DNA of 64,000 nucleotides from G963674665 sp964609625 (GTDB lineage: Bacteria > Desulfobacterota > Desulfovibrionia > Desulfovibrionales > Desulfovibrionaceae): the NCBI GenBank assembly GCA_964609625.1, contig CAZSRS010000006.1, positions 1-64,000 of the forward strand, read 5' to 3'. Shown piece after piece: positions 44,597 through 53,727 of the stretch (its first letter is position 1; each line of letters begins with the position of its first letter). Position numbers and translations under genes: made by a program. Under the pieces are notes generated by a model, which was not told the DNA's origin, did not search any database, and saw only the letters and a list, made by a program, of their open reading frames with translations.

Positions 44597-45068
44597 CCCT
44601 TTGCTCGAACATGCTCTGCCCCGCGCTCCCGAAGTCCTGCTCGATGCCTTCAACGCGACCGAGCACGGTGTCGAGGCCATCAAGACTGCTTCACCCCTCG
44701 GGGCAGCCGGAAATGCCACCAGCATGCTCCAGTCCGGCGATGTCATCTGGGGCGGTTATTTCCAAATGCTGGGGACAGTGTTTCTCCTTTTGGCCGTACT
44801 TTTTCTCGCTTTTTACCTGCTGAAACGATTTGGCCCACGGGCAGGGTTCCGCGTATTCAACCGCGGCGACCTTCAGATGGAAGCCCAACTCCCCCTTGGC
44901 CCCAAGAGGGCCGTCGTTGTGGTCCGCTTCTTGAATAAGCGACTGGTAGTCGGGGTCACCGAGACCCAGATCAACCTGCTCGCAACCATGGAAGTTGACC
45001 AACATGACGACAATAAAGACTTTTTTCAGGAACTATCTCAAGTTCAAAAAGACGACGCCCTGGATTAG
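44589..45068 (+). CDS. fliO: Flagellar export protein FliO
   Basis: A 159-residue protein with one membrane helix (FQMLGTVFLLLAVLFLAFYLLKRF) and a short cytoplasmic domain of the FliO/FliZ family (LPLGPKRAVVVVRFLNKRLVVGVTETQINLL). FliO helps assemble the FliP gate. It starts at a TTG inside the fliN end (8-base overlap) and its end overlaps fliP. Confidence 0.8.
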   Translation: MASPLLEHALPRAPEVLLDAFNATEHGVEAIKTASPLGAAGNATSMLQSGDVIWGGYFQMLGTVFLLLAVLFLAFYLLKRFGPRAGFRVFNRGDLQMEAQLPLGPKRAVVVVRFLNKRLVVGVTETQINLLATMEVDQHDDNKDFFQELSQVQKDDALD

Positions 45069-45801
45069 CTTGTTTCTCGTCCTGCTGCTGCCTCAAGTTG
45101 CTCAGGCCGCGGAAGGCATTGTCTTTCCCGAACTACAGATGTCTCTCGCCGGTGGAGCGACCGAACCCGAGAAAGTCTCGGTGCTGCTCGAGATACTGTT
45201 CATGCTCACGGTGCTCTCGCTGGCGCCCGCGATCGTGCTCACCGTCACTTCCTTCACGCGCATCATCATTGTTTTTCACTTTCTGCGCCAAGCCATGGGC
45301 ACCCAACAACTGCCTCCAAACCAGATCCTGGCCAGCCTCGCGATTTTCATGACAGTTGTGATCATGATGCCCGTGGGCAGGGCGATAAACGACAATGCCC
45401 TGCAGCCTTATCTCGACGAACAGATCAGTTTTTCCGAAGCCATAGAACGGGCGGAGAGCCCACTCCGGACATTTCTTTTCAAGCACACCAGGGAAAAGGA
45501 CCTCTCCATATTCTACACCATCACGGAAATGGAACGCCCCAACAACAAGGATGAAGTGCCCACCTTCTTGTTGGTGGCGGGGTACGTGATCAGCGAGTTG
45601 AAGACCGGATTCACCATCGGTTTTTTAATCTACATACCATTCTTGATTCTGGATATGGTGGTGGCGAGCATCCTTCTGGCCATGGGCATGATGATGCTCC
45701 CACCCGTCATGGTCTCCCTGCCTTTCAAGATATTGCTTTTCGTGATGGTTGATGGCTGGAGTCTGCTGACCGGCTCCCTTGTGAACAGCTTTTTACTTTG
45801 A
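45004..45801 (+). CDS. fliP: Flagellar export gate protein FliP
   Basis: The 265-residue protein has a signal-like N-terminus (WISLFLVLLLPQVAQAAEG), then the family core TSFTRIIIVFHFLRQAMGTQQ, PPNQILASLAIFMT and the C-terminal segment GMMMLPPVMVSLPFKILLFV. FliP forms the export gate with FliQ and FliR. The ATG at 45004 has GGAAG upstream; it overlaps the fliO end by 65 bases. Confidence 0.93.
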   Translation: MTTIKTFFRNYLKFKKTTPWISLFLVLLLPQVAQAAEGIVFPELQMSLAGGATEPEKVSVLLEILFMLTVLSLAPAIVLTVTSFTRIIIVFHFLRQAMGTQQLPPNQILASLAIFMTVVIMMPVGRAINDNALQPYLDEQISFSEAIERAESPLRTFLFKHTREKDLSIFYTITEMERPNNKDEVPTFLLVAGYVISELKTGFTIGFLIYIPFLILDMVVASILLAMGMMMLPPVMVSLPFKILLFVMVDGWSLLTGSLVNSFLL

Positions 45802-45820
45802 CAGAACTCCGGAGCATACC

Positions 45821-46090
45821 ATGACACCCGAATTCGTGATCGGTTTTGCCCGTCAGTCCATTGAACTGGCACTTTCCGTGGCCTTGCCCATGCTCGGCGT
45901 CGGCCTCGGTGTCGGCGTGCTGGTCAGCATATTGCAGGCCGCCACTCAAATCCAGGAGATGACCCTGACCTTCATACCCAAGATCGTATCCATTTTTCTT
46001 GCGCTTCTCTTTGCCTTTCCCTGGATCATGGACAAGTTGATCACGTTCACCGAGGACGTTTTTTTGAATTTCCCGCAATATATCCGTTGA
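45821..46090 (+). CDS. fliQ: Flagellar export gate protein FliQ
   Basis: An 89-residue two-helix membrane protein with the family start MTPEFVIGFARQSIELAL and the motif GVLVSILQAATQIQEMTLTF. It completes the flagellar run in this window; fliR and flhB are not seen next to it. It converges on rlmB. Confidence 0.93.
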   Translation: MTPEFVIGFARQSIELALSVALPMLGVGLGVGVLVSILQAATQIQEMTLTFIPKIVSIFLALLFAFPWIMDKLITFTEDVFLNFPQYIR

Positions 46091-46099
46091 TTGCCCTAG

Positions 46100-46870
46100 C
46101 TAGGTTATTTCTTGCAGCCCATGTGCCTGGGCCAAAAAATGACCCATGAGCATGGCGCCGGCTTGGGCCACGTTCAATGATTCCGTGTCGCCGAGCATGG
46201 GTATGTCCAGTGCCGCGTCACAATGCGAACGAACGCCTTGGCGTACTCCTCTGTCCTCTCCCCCCAGCACCAACACAGCCGGAAAGATGACCTTGCACTG
46301 GTAAAAGGGCGTGGTGTTTTCTCTTTGCGCCGCACAGTATATTGAGAAACCGTCCTCTTTGGCCTGCTCCAAGCTTCGTCCCAGATTTGTCGCCCGGCAG
46401 ATGGGCAATTGCCAGAGAGCCCCGGCCGCTGCTTTCACGGCACCTTCCCCGAGGGCCGCGCTGTTATGTTTGGGGAGCAGCAGGCCTCCGCCCCCCAAAC
46501 CATACAAGCTTCGTGCAAGTGTACCAAGGTTACCTGGATCCTGAACTTGATCCAGGGCCAGGATCAGGGGCAGTGATGCCTTTTTCGCCAACGCGAACAA
46601 GGTGTCCTCCTCCACATATCCCGGTGCGAAAACCCGCGCCAAGACGCCCTGGTGGTTCCCTGGAAAAAGTCTGTCCAAGACCTTTCGCGGAACGAGCTGA
46701 TATCGCAACCCTGCTTCCTTGCAGCAGTGGATGATCCTGGCGATGTCCGCTCCTCGGATGTCTTTCTCCAGCCAAAGCGCGTCCACTTGTTGTGGTGCCT
46801 TTTCCACAAGTTCCCGCACCGGCTTTCTGCCCGGCACGAATTGCTGCTGCATGTACTTTTCTTCAGCCAT
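46100..46870 (-). CDS. rlmB: 23S rRNA (guanosine-2'-O)-methyltransferase, TrmH/SpoU family
   Basis: The 256-residue protein is a SPOUT methyltransferase with an N-terminal substrate-binding domain and a knotted catalytic domain. Motifs are LILALDQVQDPGNLGTLARSLYGLG, LVLGGEDRGVRQGV and IPMLGDTESLNVAQAGAMLM. It is of the RlmB type that methylates G2251 of 23S rRNA; an exact RlmB assignment versus a sibling is an inference. Confidence 0.85.
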   Translation of the reverse strand: MAEEKYMQQQFVPGRKPVRELVEKAPQQVDALWLEKDIRGADIARIIHCCKEAGLRYQLVPRKVLDRLFPGNHQGVLARVFAPGYVEEDTLFALAKKASLPLILALDQVQDPGNLGTLARSLYGLGGGGLLLPKHNSAALGEGAVKAAAGALWQLPICRATNLGRSLEQAKEDGFSIYCAAQRENTTPFYQCKVIFPAVLVLGGEDRGVRQGVRSHCDAALDIPMLGDTESLNVAQAGAMLMGHFLAQAHGLQEIT

Positions 46871-47152
46871 GAAATTGTTTCACTCCTGTCGTTTTCGAAC
46901 CAGACTGCCCCATTGCCCTGGAGCATGGATCAATCGGTATTAGCCCCACATCTGTTCAATTTTCCAACGCTCCTGGTCGTGGCAGGCAGCAGGAGAGACG
47001 CACCGGATACTTTCTTGCTTGGTCCAAAGCAATATGGGGAGCCACACTAGATAATGTTTAGAAAAAAAGTCCATGAAATTGGCACCATACTTGTATATGA
47101 TCGTGGGAACCGGTTGCAGGACGCAGCCAATGCCAGACCATGGGGGACTACC

Positions 47153-48775
47153 ATGAAAACCATCAGATTGACACTGCTCATCACCATCGTCATGCTCGTA
47201 TCCGCATGCTCCTCTTCCAAAATGGTGGTACAGGCGCCTGTATTCAAACACTCGCCGGAGCAGGAAACCCTTGATCCGGATTTGACAAAACCCTCGCCCC
47301 CGCGTGTCGCCGAAGGCGCGCTCACCGCACAGGAGCGCAAGGCTCTTGAAAGCGAGGGACGCATCAGGTTCAACAATTCCCCGTTTGCACAGCAACTGAT
47401 CAAGGATCAATTTCTTTTTCTGTCGCGGGATATACGCTTCAAATTGCAGAACTGGATCACGCGTTCAGAGCGTTATCTTCCTTATGTGCGCAAGGTCTTT
47501 GCCGAACGCGGGTTGCCCGAGGATCTCGCCTGTCTGGCGTTCATCGAAAGCGGCTACAACCCAAAGGCCTATTCAAGTTCTGGAGCAGCCGGTGTCTGGC
47601 AGTTCATGCCCTTCACGGGGCGCCGCTTCAACCTCACGGTGGACTGGTGGTTAGACGAGCGTCGCGACGTATACAAGTCGACCCATGCGGCAGCAGAGTA
47701 CCTAACGAAACTGTATGAAATGTTCGGAGACTGGTCCCTGGCAATAGCCGCCTACAACGCCGGCGAAGGCAAGATCGGACGCGCTGTCAAGGCCACTGGA
47801 TCCCGGGATTTCTTTGAACTGGTACAGCGCAACCACACCTTGGATTACAAGCAGGCTCTGCGCGAGGAAACCCTGCACTACGTGCCCCGTTTTGCGGCCA
47901 TGGTCAAGATTTTCAACAATCTCGATTTGCTGGGCTTCCAACCAGTGGATTGGAACAAAGCACCCGAACTCCGCGCGTTGGCCGTGCCCGGCGGTACCGA
48001 TATCACGGGTTTGATCGAGGCTTCGGGTCTGGACAAGGAAACCTTCGAAAATCACAACGGTGCGTTCCGCAGAGAGACCACGCCCCCTTCACAGATCACG
48101 ACGGTTTATGTTCCTCTTCGTACCATCGCGGCGGTCAAGGAATACGTGGAAAGGCCCGGCGCTCGCCGATACACGGCATATCAAAACTACACGGTACGCA
48201 GGGGCGATTCCTGGTCCCGTATCGCCCAGAAAAACGGCATAGACGTGGCAACACTCAAGGGTGTGAACAACGCCAAATCTGACACGCTCCATGCGGGGCA
48301 GCGTATCGTAATCCCCGGCAAGGGTGTCTCCGAGCAATCGCCGCGGACCGTTGCCTCCACACCTGCCACAAGCAAGCCGCCCCTCAAGTCCCAGAGCGTA
48401 ATCGCACAGTCCAAGCCTGCTCCCAGAAGTGTTTCCACCTATAAAGTCCAGGCTGGCGATACCCTGTACTCCCTCGCCAAACGCTTTGACTGCGACCTCT
48501 CAAATCTACTGGCCGTGAACAACATGCGCTCCGCCCGTGACCTTCGTGCCGGTCAGGAACTGCGCATTCCCGGCAATGTCGCCTCGGCCCCACGTACGAC
48601 TGTCTCGCAGGGAACAGAACGGTCCTCCCTTCTGTACAGAGTACGCTCTGGCGACACTGTATGGAGCATTGCCAGACAGTTCAGTGTCTCGCCTCACCAT
48701 CTGATGCAATGGAACAACCTGAGCATGGGTACCGTGATCAAACCAGGCGACCAACTCCACGTACAACTCAATTGA
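47153..48775 (+). CDS. mltD: LysM-containing lytic transglycosylase (MltD type lipoprotein)
   Basis: The 540-residue lipoprotein (lipobox VSAC at the N-terminus) has a soluble lytic transglycosylase domain. The catalytic Glu lies in AFIESGYNPKAYSSSGAAGVWQFMPFTGRRF. The C-terminal third has three LysM domains (YTVRRGDSWSRIAQKNGI, YKVQAGDTLYSLAKRF, YRVRSGDTVWSIARQF). It cleaves peptidoglycan at the outer membrane. The ATG at 47153 starts the lipoprotein signal; the frame is open to 47054 but that part has no signal. Confidence 0.93.
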   Translation: MKTIRLTLLITIVMLVSACSSSKMVVQAPVFKHSPEQETLDPDLTKPSPPRVAEGALTAQERKALESEGRIRFNNSPFAQQLIKDQFLFLSRDIRFKLQNWITRSERYLPYVRKVFAERGLPEDLACLAFIESGYNPKAYSSSGAAGVWQFMPFTGRRFNLTVDWWLDERRDVYKSTHAAAEYLTKLYEMFGDWSLAIAAYNAGEGKIGRAVKATGSRDFFELVQRNHTLDYKQALREETLHYVPRFAAMVKIFNNLDLLGFQPVDWNKAPELRALAVPGGTDITGLIEASGLDKETFENHNGAFRRETTPPSQITTVYVPLRTIAAVKEYVERPGARRYTAYQNYTVRRGDSWSRIAQKNGIDVATLKGVNNAKSDTLHAGQRIVIPGKGVSEQSPRTVASTPATSKPPLKSQSVIAQSKPAPRSVSTYKVQAGDTLYSLAKRFDCDLSNLLAVNNMRSARDLRAGQELRIPGNVASAPRTTVSQGTERSSLLYRVRSGDTVWSIARQFSVSPHHLMQWNNLSMGTVIKPGDQLHVQLN

Positions 48776-48820
48776 TTCGTAACCAACGCAAGTAAAACAC
48801 GTCCCGTGTTAAAATGCAGT

Positions 48821-48849
48821 GGCCTGGCGAAAACGCTTTTCGCCAGGCC
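48821..48849. terminator. Bidirectional terminator between mltD and aroE
   Basis: GGCCTGGCGAAAA and TTTTCGCCAGGCC form a perfect 13-bp stem around a three-base loop (CGC). It lies 45 bases after mltD and between convergent genes. Confidence 0.7.
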
Positions 48850-48916
48850 TTATGTATGGTGCGCCCGGGATTTGGCCTGATACCGTGTCGCCCCCTCCCT
48901 CTGGGGCAACGAGCTA

Positions 48917-49741
48917 TCAATCCTTTCCAAGTGCGGCGATGAGCAGCTCCCTGCATTCGACCACAGGGAGTTCCTTACCGGTCCAAAGTTTGAACTGCGC
49001 CGCCGCCTGCCCCAGAAACATTTCCAAGCCATCGACAATCACGCAACCCGCGGCCTCTGCCTCACGCTGCAGCTTGGTTTTTATGGGATTGTATACGAAA
49101 TCGTAGACAATCTGCCCCTTGTGGAATCCATCGACAGGCCAGGGACTTTCATTTTCCAGGTCTCCATGCATGCCCAAGGGGGTAGTGTTGACGATCAATT
49201 GTGTCTTGGCTTCAGCCCTTTGTTCCCAAGGCACCACTGATACTCCGAATTCTCCAGCCAAAATTTTGGCTCTGGATTCAGAACGATTGGTAATGCCGAT
49301 GGATGGCACGCACAGATCCCGCAGGCCGGCCAGCGCGGCTCGCGCGGCACCACCCGCACCCAGGACCAACGCCGAGGATATGGAGCGTGCCTGGAGCGGC
49401 TCCATGAAGCCGATGATATCCGTGTTTTCACCGAGCAGTCTGCCATCTTCCCAGAACAATGTGTTTACGGCGCCGACGCGCCCGCAGGCAGCAGTGACAC
49501 CGTCGAGATGGCGTATGACCTTTTCCTTGTGCGGTATGGTCACACTGACACCGCGCAACCCCAACGTACGCACCGCGGTTATGAAGTCCCGCAGGCATTC
49601 GGGGTGCAGCTCCCAGCGCATGTAAGCACCCGGAAGTTCGTAGTGATCGAGCAGCCAAGTAAAAAGCAAGGGACTGAGGCTATGCCCAAGCGGAAATCCC
49701 ACGATCCCCAGAAGATAATGCGGTGGTTTTGTCAGAGGCAC
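48917..49741 (-). CDS. aroE: Shikimate dehydrogenase
   Basis: AroE reduces 3-dehydroshikimate with NADPH. The 274-residue protein has GFPLGHSLSPLLF, VTIPHKEKV and VLGAGGAARAAL, plus NTTPLGM and DFVYNPIKT. The start is taken as the GTG at 49741 with GGGGA eight bases upstream; a GTG two codons earlier (49747) is less well placed. It is downstream of the kor operon with a hairpin between them. Confidence 0.92.
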   Translation of the reverse strand: MPLTKPPHYLLGIVGFPLGHSLSPLLFTWLLDHYELPGAYMRWELHPECLRDFITAVRTLGLRGVSVTIPHKEKVIRHLDGVTAACGRVGAVNTLFWEDGRLLGENTDIIGFMEPLQARSISSALVLGAGGAARAALAGLRDLCVPSIGITNRSESRAKILAGEFGVSVVPWEQRAEAKTQLIVNTTPLGMHGDLENESPWPVDGFHKGQIVYDFVYNPIKTKLQREAEAAGCVIVDGLEMFLGQAAAQFKLWTGKELPVVECRELLIAALGKD

Positions 49742-49761
49742 GTTCACTCCCCTGTCTGGTC

Positions 49762-49791
49762 ATATGGGGGGGCAGCGCTTCCCCCCCATAT
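49762..49791. terminator. Strong hairpin between korC and aroE
   Basis: ATATGGGGGGG and CCCCCCCATAT pair perfectly over 11 bp with an eight-base loop. There is no T run. It may end or weaken kor transcription before aroE. Confidence 0.5.
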
Positions 49792-49811
49792 AGCCCGGAT
49801 ATACTTAACGA

Positions 49812-50366
49812 TCAAACATTCTTGGCGACATGTTCGGCCCCGGCCCGCAACGCGTCGGCGTTCTTGGGGATAAGATGGGAGTAGTGCCCTGCGATAATCT
49901 TGTCCAGGCTTTTGATCACCGTGTCCAGAGGTACTACGGACGTGGCCTGCACATAGCCACCCAGGGCGACCATGTTGGCCATGCGAGTATTTCCCAGGGA
50001 ATCCGCTATTTCGTTGGCAGGCACGAGAACCGTTCTGATCCGGTCGGTCTCGGCCAACGCCGGATCGATCAGCGACGAATTGACGATCTGCACGCCACCG
50101 TCTTTGAGTCTTGGCTGGAATTTATCCAGGGAGGGGCGGTTCATGATAATAAGACTCAGGGGGCGCAGGATAATGGGTGATCCGATGTCGTCCTCGGAAA
50201 GCACCACGGTACAGTTTGCCGTGCCCCCGCGCATCTCGGGTCCATACACAGGAATGTAGGTCACGTTCAAGCCCTGTGCCATGCCCGCGTAAGCCAGCAG
50301 GTTTCCGATGAGCATGACACCCTGCCCGCCGAAACCCGCCAAAATCACATCCTGATAAAGGCTCAT
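49812..50366 (-). CDS. korC: 2-oxoacid:ferredoxin oxidoreductase gamma subunit
   Basis: A 184-residue subunit with the Rossmann-like motif VILAGFGGQGVMLIGNLLAYAG and YGPEMRGGTANCTVVL. It belongs to the pyruvate/2-oxoacid ferredoxin oxidoreductase gamma family. It follows the alpha and beta subunits, in the order delta-alpha-beta-gamma that is typical of KorDABC. The symbol is by operon type; another 2-oxoacid is possible. Confidence 0.85.
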   Translation of the reverse strand: MSLYQDVILAGFGGQGVMLIGNLLAYAGMAQGLNVTYIPVYGPEMRGGTANCTVVLSEDDIGSPIILRPLSLIIMNRPSLDKFQPRLKDGGVQIVNSSLIDPALAETDRIRTVLVPANEIADSLGNTRMANMVALGGYVQATSVVPLDTVIKSLDKIIAGHYSHLIPKNADALRAGAEHVAKNV

Positions 50367-50387
50367 GGTCGGCTTCCTTGTTTGTCC

Positions 50388-51158
50388 TTATTGTTCCGCA
50401 CTTACATCCTTGAACACGCCGAGAGGAAAAGAGGGAATCATCTCCTCGGCAATGCGTTCATTGGCCTTGATGGGGGTCATCTTCCAGTTGGTGGGGCAAG
50501 CGGAGAGCAACTCCACGAATCCTAAACCAGTGCCGTTTACCTGGCACTCGAAGGCCTTGCGGATAGCGGCCTTGGCCTTGACGATGTTCTTCACGGTGTT
50601 CGTGGCCCCTCGGGCTGAATAGGCCACGCCAGCCAGCCCGGCCATAATCTCGGCCATGTGGAATGGCTGCCCTTCTCGCTCCGCGCAACGCCCCCCAGGA
50701 CAGGTTGTCGTCTTTTGGCCGACCAATGTCGTGGGGGCCATCTGCCCTCCGGTCATGCCGTAGACGGTGTTGTTCACGAATACGACGCTGATTCTTTCCC
50801 CGCGGTTAGCGGCGTGCATGATCTCGGCCATGCCGATGGAGGCGAGATCACCATCGCCTTGATAAGTGAAGACAAACTTGTCCTTGCGGGCACGTTTCAC
50901 GCCCGTGGCCACGGCCGGAGCGCGACCATGCGGGGCCTCCACGGTGTCCAGCTTGAGATAATTGTAAATGAACACGGAGCAACCGATGGAACTGACACAA
51001 ATGGTCCGCTCCACCAATCCGAGGTCCTCCAGGCAATCCGCCACCAGCCTGTGAGCGATGCCGTGATGACATCCCGGGCAATAATGCGTGGGGCGGTCGT
51101 TGATCAACCCTGCGAGATGAAAGGCCTGCACCTCGCCTTCATGTATTGCGGTTTCCAT
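50388..51158 (-). CDS. korB: 2-oxoacid:ferredoxin oxidoreductase beta subunit
   Basis: The 256-residue TPP-binding subunit has HYCPGCHHGIAHRLV at the N-terminus, the TPP motif YQGDGDLASIGMAE, and NTVYGMTGGQMAPTT. Cys residues in these segments can bind a cluster. GAGGAGG sits five bases before the ATG. It is translated with korA upstream. Confidence 0.88.
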   Translation of the reverse strand: METAIHEGEVQAFHLAGLINDRPTHYCPGCHHGIAHRLVADCLEDLGLVERTICVSSIGCSVFIYNYLKLDTVEAPHGRAPAVATGVKRARKDKFVFTYQGDGDLASIGMAEIMHAANRGERISVVFVNNTVYGMTGGQMAPTTLVGQKTTTCPGGRCAEREGQPFHMAEIMAGLAGVAYSARGATNTVKNIVKAKAAIRKAFECQVNGTGLGFVELLSACPTNWKMTPIKANERIAEEMIPSFPLGVFKDVSAEQ

Positions 51159-51160
51159 GC

Positions 51161-52228
51161 TTACCTCCTCAAGGACTCGCGGATGGGCGATTCGAAATCG
51201 TCCGGCGTGGGCAGGTTGCCCGGCAACATGCCGAAGAAATCGGAGTCGGCCTTACCGCAAACAGCCAGCCTGACATCCTCCACCATCTGCCCCATGTTGT
51301 GTTCGATGGTCAAAAAGCGCTTGCCTTTTTCAGCCAGTTCACGCAGCCGGGCACTGGGGAAGGGGAACAAGGTCTTGGGTCGCAACAGGCCCACCGAGCC
51401 GCCTTCCTTCCGAATGCTGCGCACGGCGCTCTTGGCTATGCGGCCGATTGAACCGTAAGCGACAACAACAAGATCGGAATTCTCGGTTTCGAAATCCTCG
51501 AAATCCACTTCTTTTCCCATTGCCTTGTATTTTTGTTGCAACCGTTCATTCTGGCCAGCCAAGGCACCTTCTTCGAGATACAGCGACTTGAGCAATCTGC
51601 AGGGTCTGCCCTTGGCGCCGGACAAGCTCCAGTCCGCGGCCTCGTTTGGATCGATGTTATCCGGTTTCCAGGTCGTTAGGGGTTCCTTCATCTGACCAAG
51701 AATGGCATCGCCCAGGACAAGCACGGGATTGCGATAGGCAAAGGCCAAGTCAAAGGCCTTGATCATCATGTCATAGGCCTCTTGGCAAGTAGCTGGCGCC
51801 AATACGAGCATACGGTAATCCCCATGCCCACCGCCCTTGACGCTCTGGAAGTAATCGCCCTGTGAAGGTCCGATGTCGCCGAGACCTGGCCCGCCTCGGT
51901 TCATGTTCACGATGACCCCGGGGATGTCGCTTCCCGCCATGTAGGAAATGGCCTCTTGCATCAGGGAGATGCCTGGACTGGAGGAAGAGGTGAAGGCGCG
52001 AATCCCCGCGGCGGCCGCGCCAAGGAGCATGTTCACGGCCGCGATTTCGCTTTCGGCTTGGACAAACTCGCCCCCAGCATCCGGCATGGCCTTGGACAGC
52101 ATTTCCGGGATATCGTTCTGGGGGGTGATGGGGTAGCCAAAATAGCATTGCGCTTTGGCGGCTAGAGCACCATACCCCACGGCTTCATTACCTTTCACGA
52201 AAATACGTTCTTGCTGCTCTGCCATCAT
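51161..52228 (-). CDS. korA: 2-oxoacid:ferredoxin oxidoreductase alpha subunit
   Basis: The 355-residue subunit carries GNEAVGYGALAAKAQCYFGYPITPQNDIPEML and EIAAVNMLLGAAAAGIRAFTSSSSPGISLM. The C-terminal transketolase-like half has VVVAYGSIGRIAKSAV. GGAGG lies upstream of two adjacent ATGs (52228 and 52225), which overlap the korD stop. Confidence 0.88.
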   Translation of the reverse strand: MMAEQQERIFVKGNEAVGYGALAAKAQCYFGYPITPQNDIPEMLSKAMPDAGGEFVQAESEIAAVNMLLGAAAAGIRAFTSSSSPGISLMQEAISYMAGSDIPGVIVNMNRGGPGLGDIGPSQGDYFQSVKGGGHGDYRMLVLAPATCQEAYDMMIKAFDLAFAYRNPVLVLGDAILGQMKEPLTTWKPDNIDPNEAADWSLSGAKGRPCRLLKSLYLEEGALAGQNERLQQKYKAMGKEVDFEDFETENSDLVVVAYGSIGRIAKSAVRSIRKEGGSVGLLRPKTLFPFPSARLRELAEKGKRFLTIEHNMGQMVEDVRLAVCGKADSDFFGMLPGNLPTPDDFESPIRESLRR

Positions 52229-52479
52229 TGTTCCTCCGCTACCAGGGGCTTGCGTGCCTTGGCCTTGGGCGTCTTGAAGACGCGAATGGCGAAATCCGGG
52301 CAGATCATGGCGCAAGCCGTGCACCCTGTACATTTCTCCATGTCTGCCGTGGGAACCTCGGCCACCTTGTAGCCTTGCTGGTTGAAGCGGCTGGACTGGA
52401 CAATGATGTCTACCGGGCAGACTGTGGTGCACAGCAAGCACCCCTTGCAGCGTTCGTCTATGAACTCTACACGCGCCAT
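52225..52479 (-). CDS. korD: 2-oxoacid:ferredoxin oxidoreductase delta subunit (2x[4Fe-4S] ferredoxin)
   Basis: An 84-residue ferredoxin with two C-x2-C-x2-C-x3-C-P motifs (CKGCLLCTTVCP and CTGCTACAMICP), each able to bind a [4Fe-4S] cluster. It is the first gene of the kor operon. It moves electrons from the 2-oxoacid to the soluble ferredoxin pool. AAGGAT lies upstream of the ATG. Confidence 0.9.
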   Translation of the reverse strand: MARVEFIDERCKGCLLCTTVCPVDIIVQSSRFNQQGYKVAEVPTADMEKCTGCTACAMICPDFAIRVFKTPKAKARKPLVAEEQ

Positions 52480-52531
52480 GGGGAGATCCTTTGTTTAGAA
52501 GACCGATGAAACACCCCGCCCCTCCGCGCAA

Positions 52532-52544
52532 CGTCACTGTGACG
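52532..52544 (-). promoter_or_regulatory. Palindrome upstream of korD
   Basis: CGTCAC-T-GTGACG is a perfect 13-base palindrome 53 bases upstream of the korD start. A regulator is not identified. Confidence 0.3.
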
Positions 52545-52620
52545 GGGAAACCTCGAGCCGTGACATTCTTTGTTACCTGTTCAGGGTGAAAAATTAAACC
52601 CCTTTGGTTACAATTATTTC

Positions 52621-52638
52621 AGATGAAATATTTCACAT
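52621..52638 (-). promoter_or_regulatory. Candidate Rex operator upstream of the kor operon
   Basis: AGATGAAATATTTCACAT matches 14 of 18 positions of the symmetrical form TTGTGAAATATTTCACAA and contains a perfect 12-base palindrome. It lies 142 bases upstream of korD and overlaps the queA stop. A Rex role is inferred from sequence only. Confidence 0.4.
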
Positions 52639-53727
52639 GACTAGTGTCGCGTCTCCGTAGGAAAAAATTCTGTACCCCAGACGCAAACTTTCCTCGTAAC
52701 TGCGCAGCACTCGTTCACGGCCGGCAAAGGCGCAGACAAGTACCAGCAGCGAAGAACGAGGCAAATGAAAATTAGTTATCATGTGGTCAACCACATTGAA
52801 CGTAAAGCCTGGATATATATATAAATTTAACCAGCCATCATAACAATCGACGGCTCCCTTTTCCCTGAAAACACCTTCAAGTGTACGTACAACGGTTGTC
52901 CCGACTGCCACCACTGGACGCCCGGTTGCCTTTGCTTCCCGGATCATGGACGCGCTCGAGGACTCCAGCCGTACATATTCCGCATGCATCCGATGATCCC
53001 TGACGTCTTCGCAACGAATTGGGCTGAACGTCCCATACCCCACGAACAACGTCGTCTCGCACCAGCCAAAACCCGCCTCCTGCAGAGCCTGGATATGACC
53101 GGTATCGAAATGGAGTCCCGCCGTGGGCGCGGCAACGGAACCCGCTGCCTGCGCATCGGCATACACGGTCTGGTAACGAGAGATGTCCGCCTGCGAAGGC
53201 CTTCTCTTTATATAAGGAGGAAGGGGCGGTTCCCCACATCGCTCCATTTCCGACAAAAGGTGGCCCCGCCAGTGCAGAATTCCCCTCACTTGGCCGAAGT
53301 CTTCCTTCTCCTGCAAGACAAAAAATAAATCAGGTGTGAAGTTGAGCACATCGTCTGATCGGAACCGCTTCGAACCCTTGAGCAGCCCCAATACGCGAGC
53401 AGACTTCCAGCCCTGCCCGATGTCTTCGCCGTGCAAGACAGGCAAGGGCGTAAGCAGTAAAAATTCCGTATTTTTACCCGTATTCGACTCACCGTACATT
53501 CGAGCTGGCACCACTTTCGAATTGTTGGCCACGAGCAGTGCCCCCTCGGGCAAGTAGCGGTATAATTCATCGAATCGAGTGTCGATGTCAGTTCCGTTTC
53601 GTCGCATTATTCGCAGCCGGGAACTACCGCGCCGGTCATTGGGGATCTGCGCTATCTGCGTCTCAGGGAGCGCATACTCATAGCTGGTTGTTCGAAATAG
53701 TGCGGGAATATGTTCGTTTTTTGTCAC
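52633..53727 (-). CDS. queA: tRNA preQ1(34) S-adenosylmethionine ribosyltransferase-isomerase
   Basis: QueA adds the ribosyl part of SAM to preQ1 in the tRNA wobble position. The 364-residue protein has the family motifs YALPETQIAQIPNDRRGSSRL, VANNSKVVPARMYG, GSVAAPTAGLHFD and VDHMITNFHLPRSSLLVLVCAFAG. The start is taken as GTG 53727, which has AGGA upstream and gives normal length. The frame is open to 53847 but without family sequence. Confidence 0.92.
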   Translation of the reverse strand: MTKNEHIPALFRTTSYEYALPETQIAQIPNDRRGSSRLRIMRRNGTDIDTRFDELYRYLPEGALLVANNSKVVPARMYGESNTGKNTEFLLLTPLPVLHGEDIGQGWKSARVLGLLKGSKRFRSDDVLNFTPDLFFVLQEKEDFGQVRGILHWRGHLLSEMERCGEPPLPPYIKRRPSQADISRYQTVYADAQAAGSVAAPTAGLHFDTGHIQALQEAGFGWCETTLFVGYGTFSPIRCEDVRDHRMHAEYVRLESSSASMIREAKATGRPVVAVGTTVVRTLEGVFREKGAVDCYDGWLNLYIYPGFTFNVVDHMITNFHLPRSSLLVLVCAFAGRERVLRSYEESLRLGYRIFSYGDATLVM

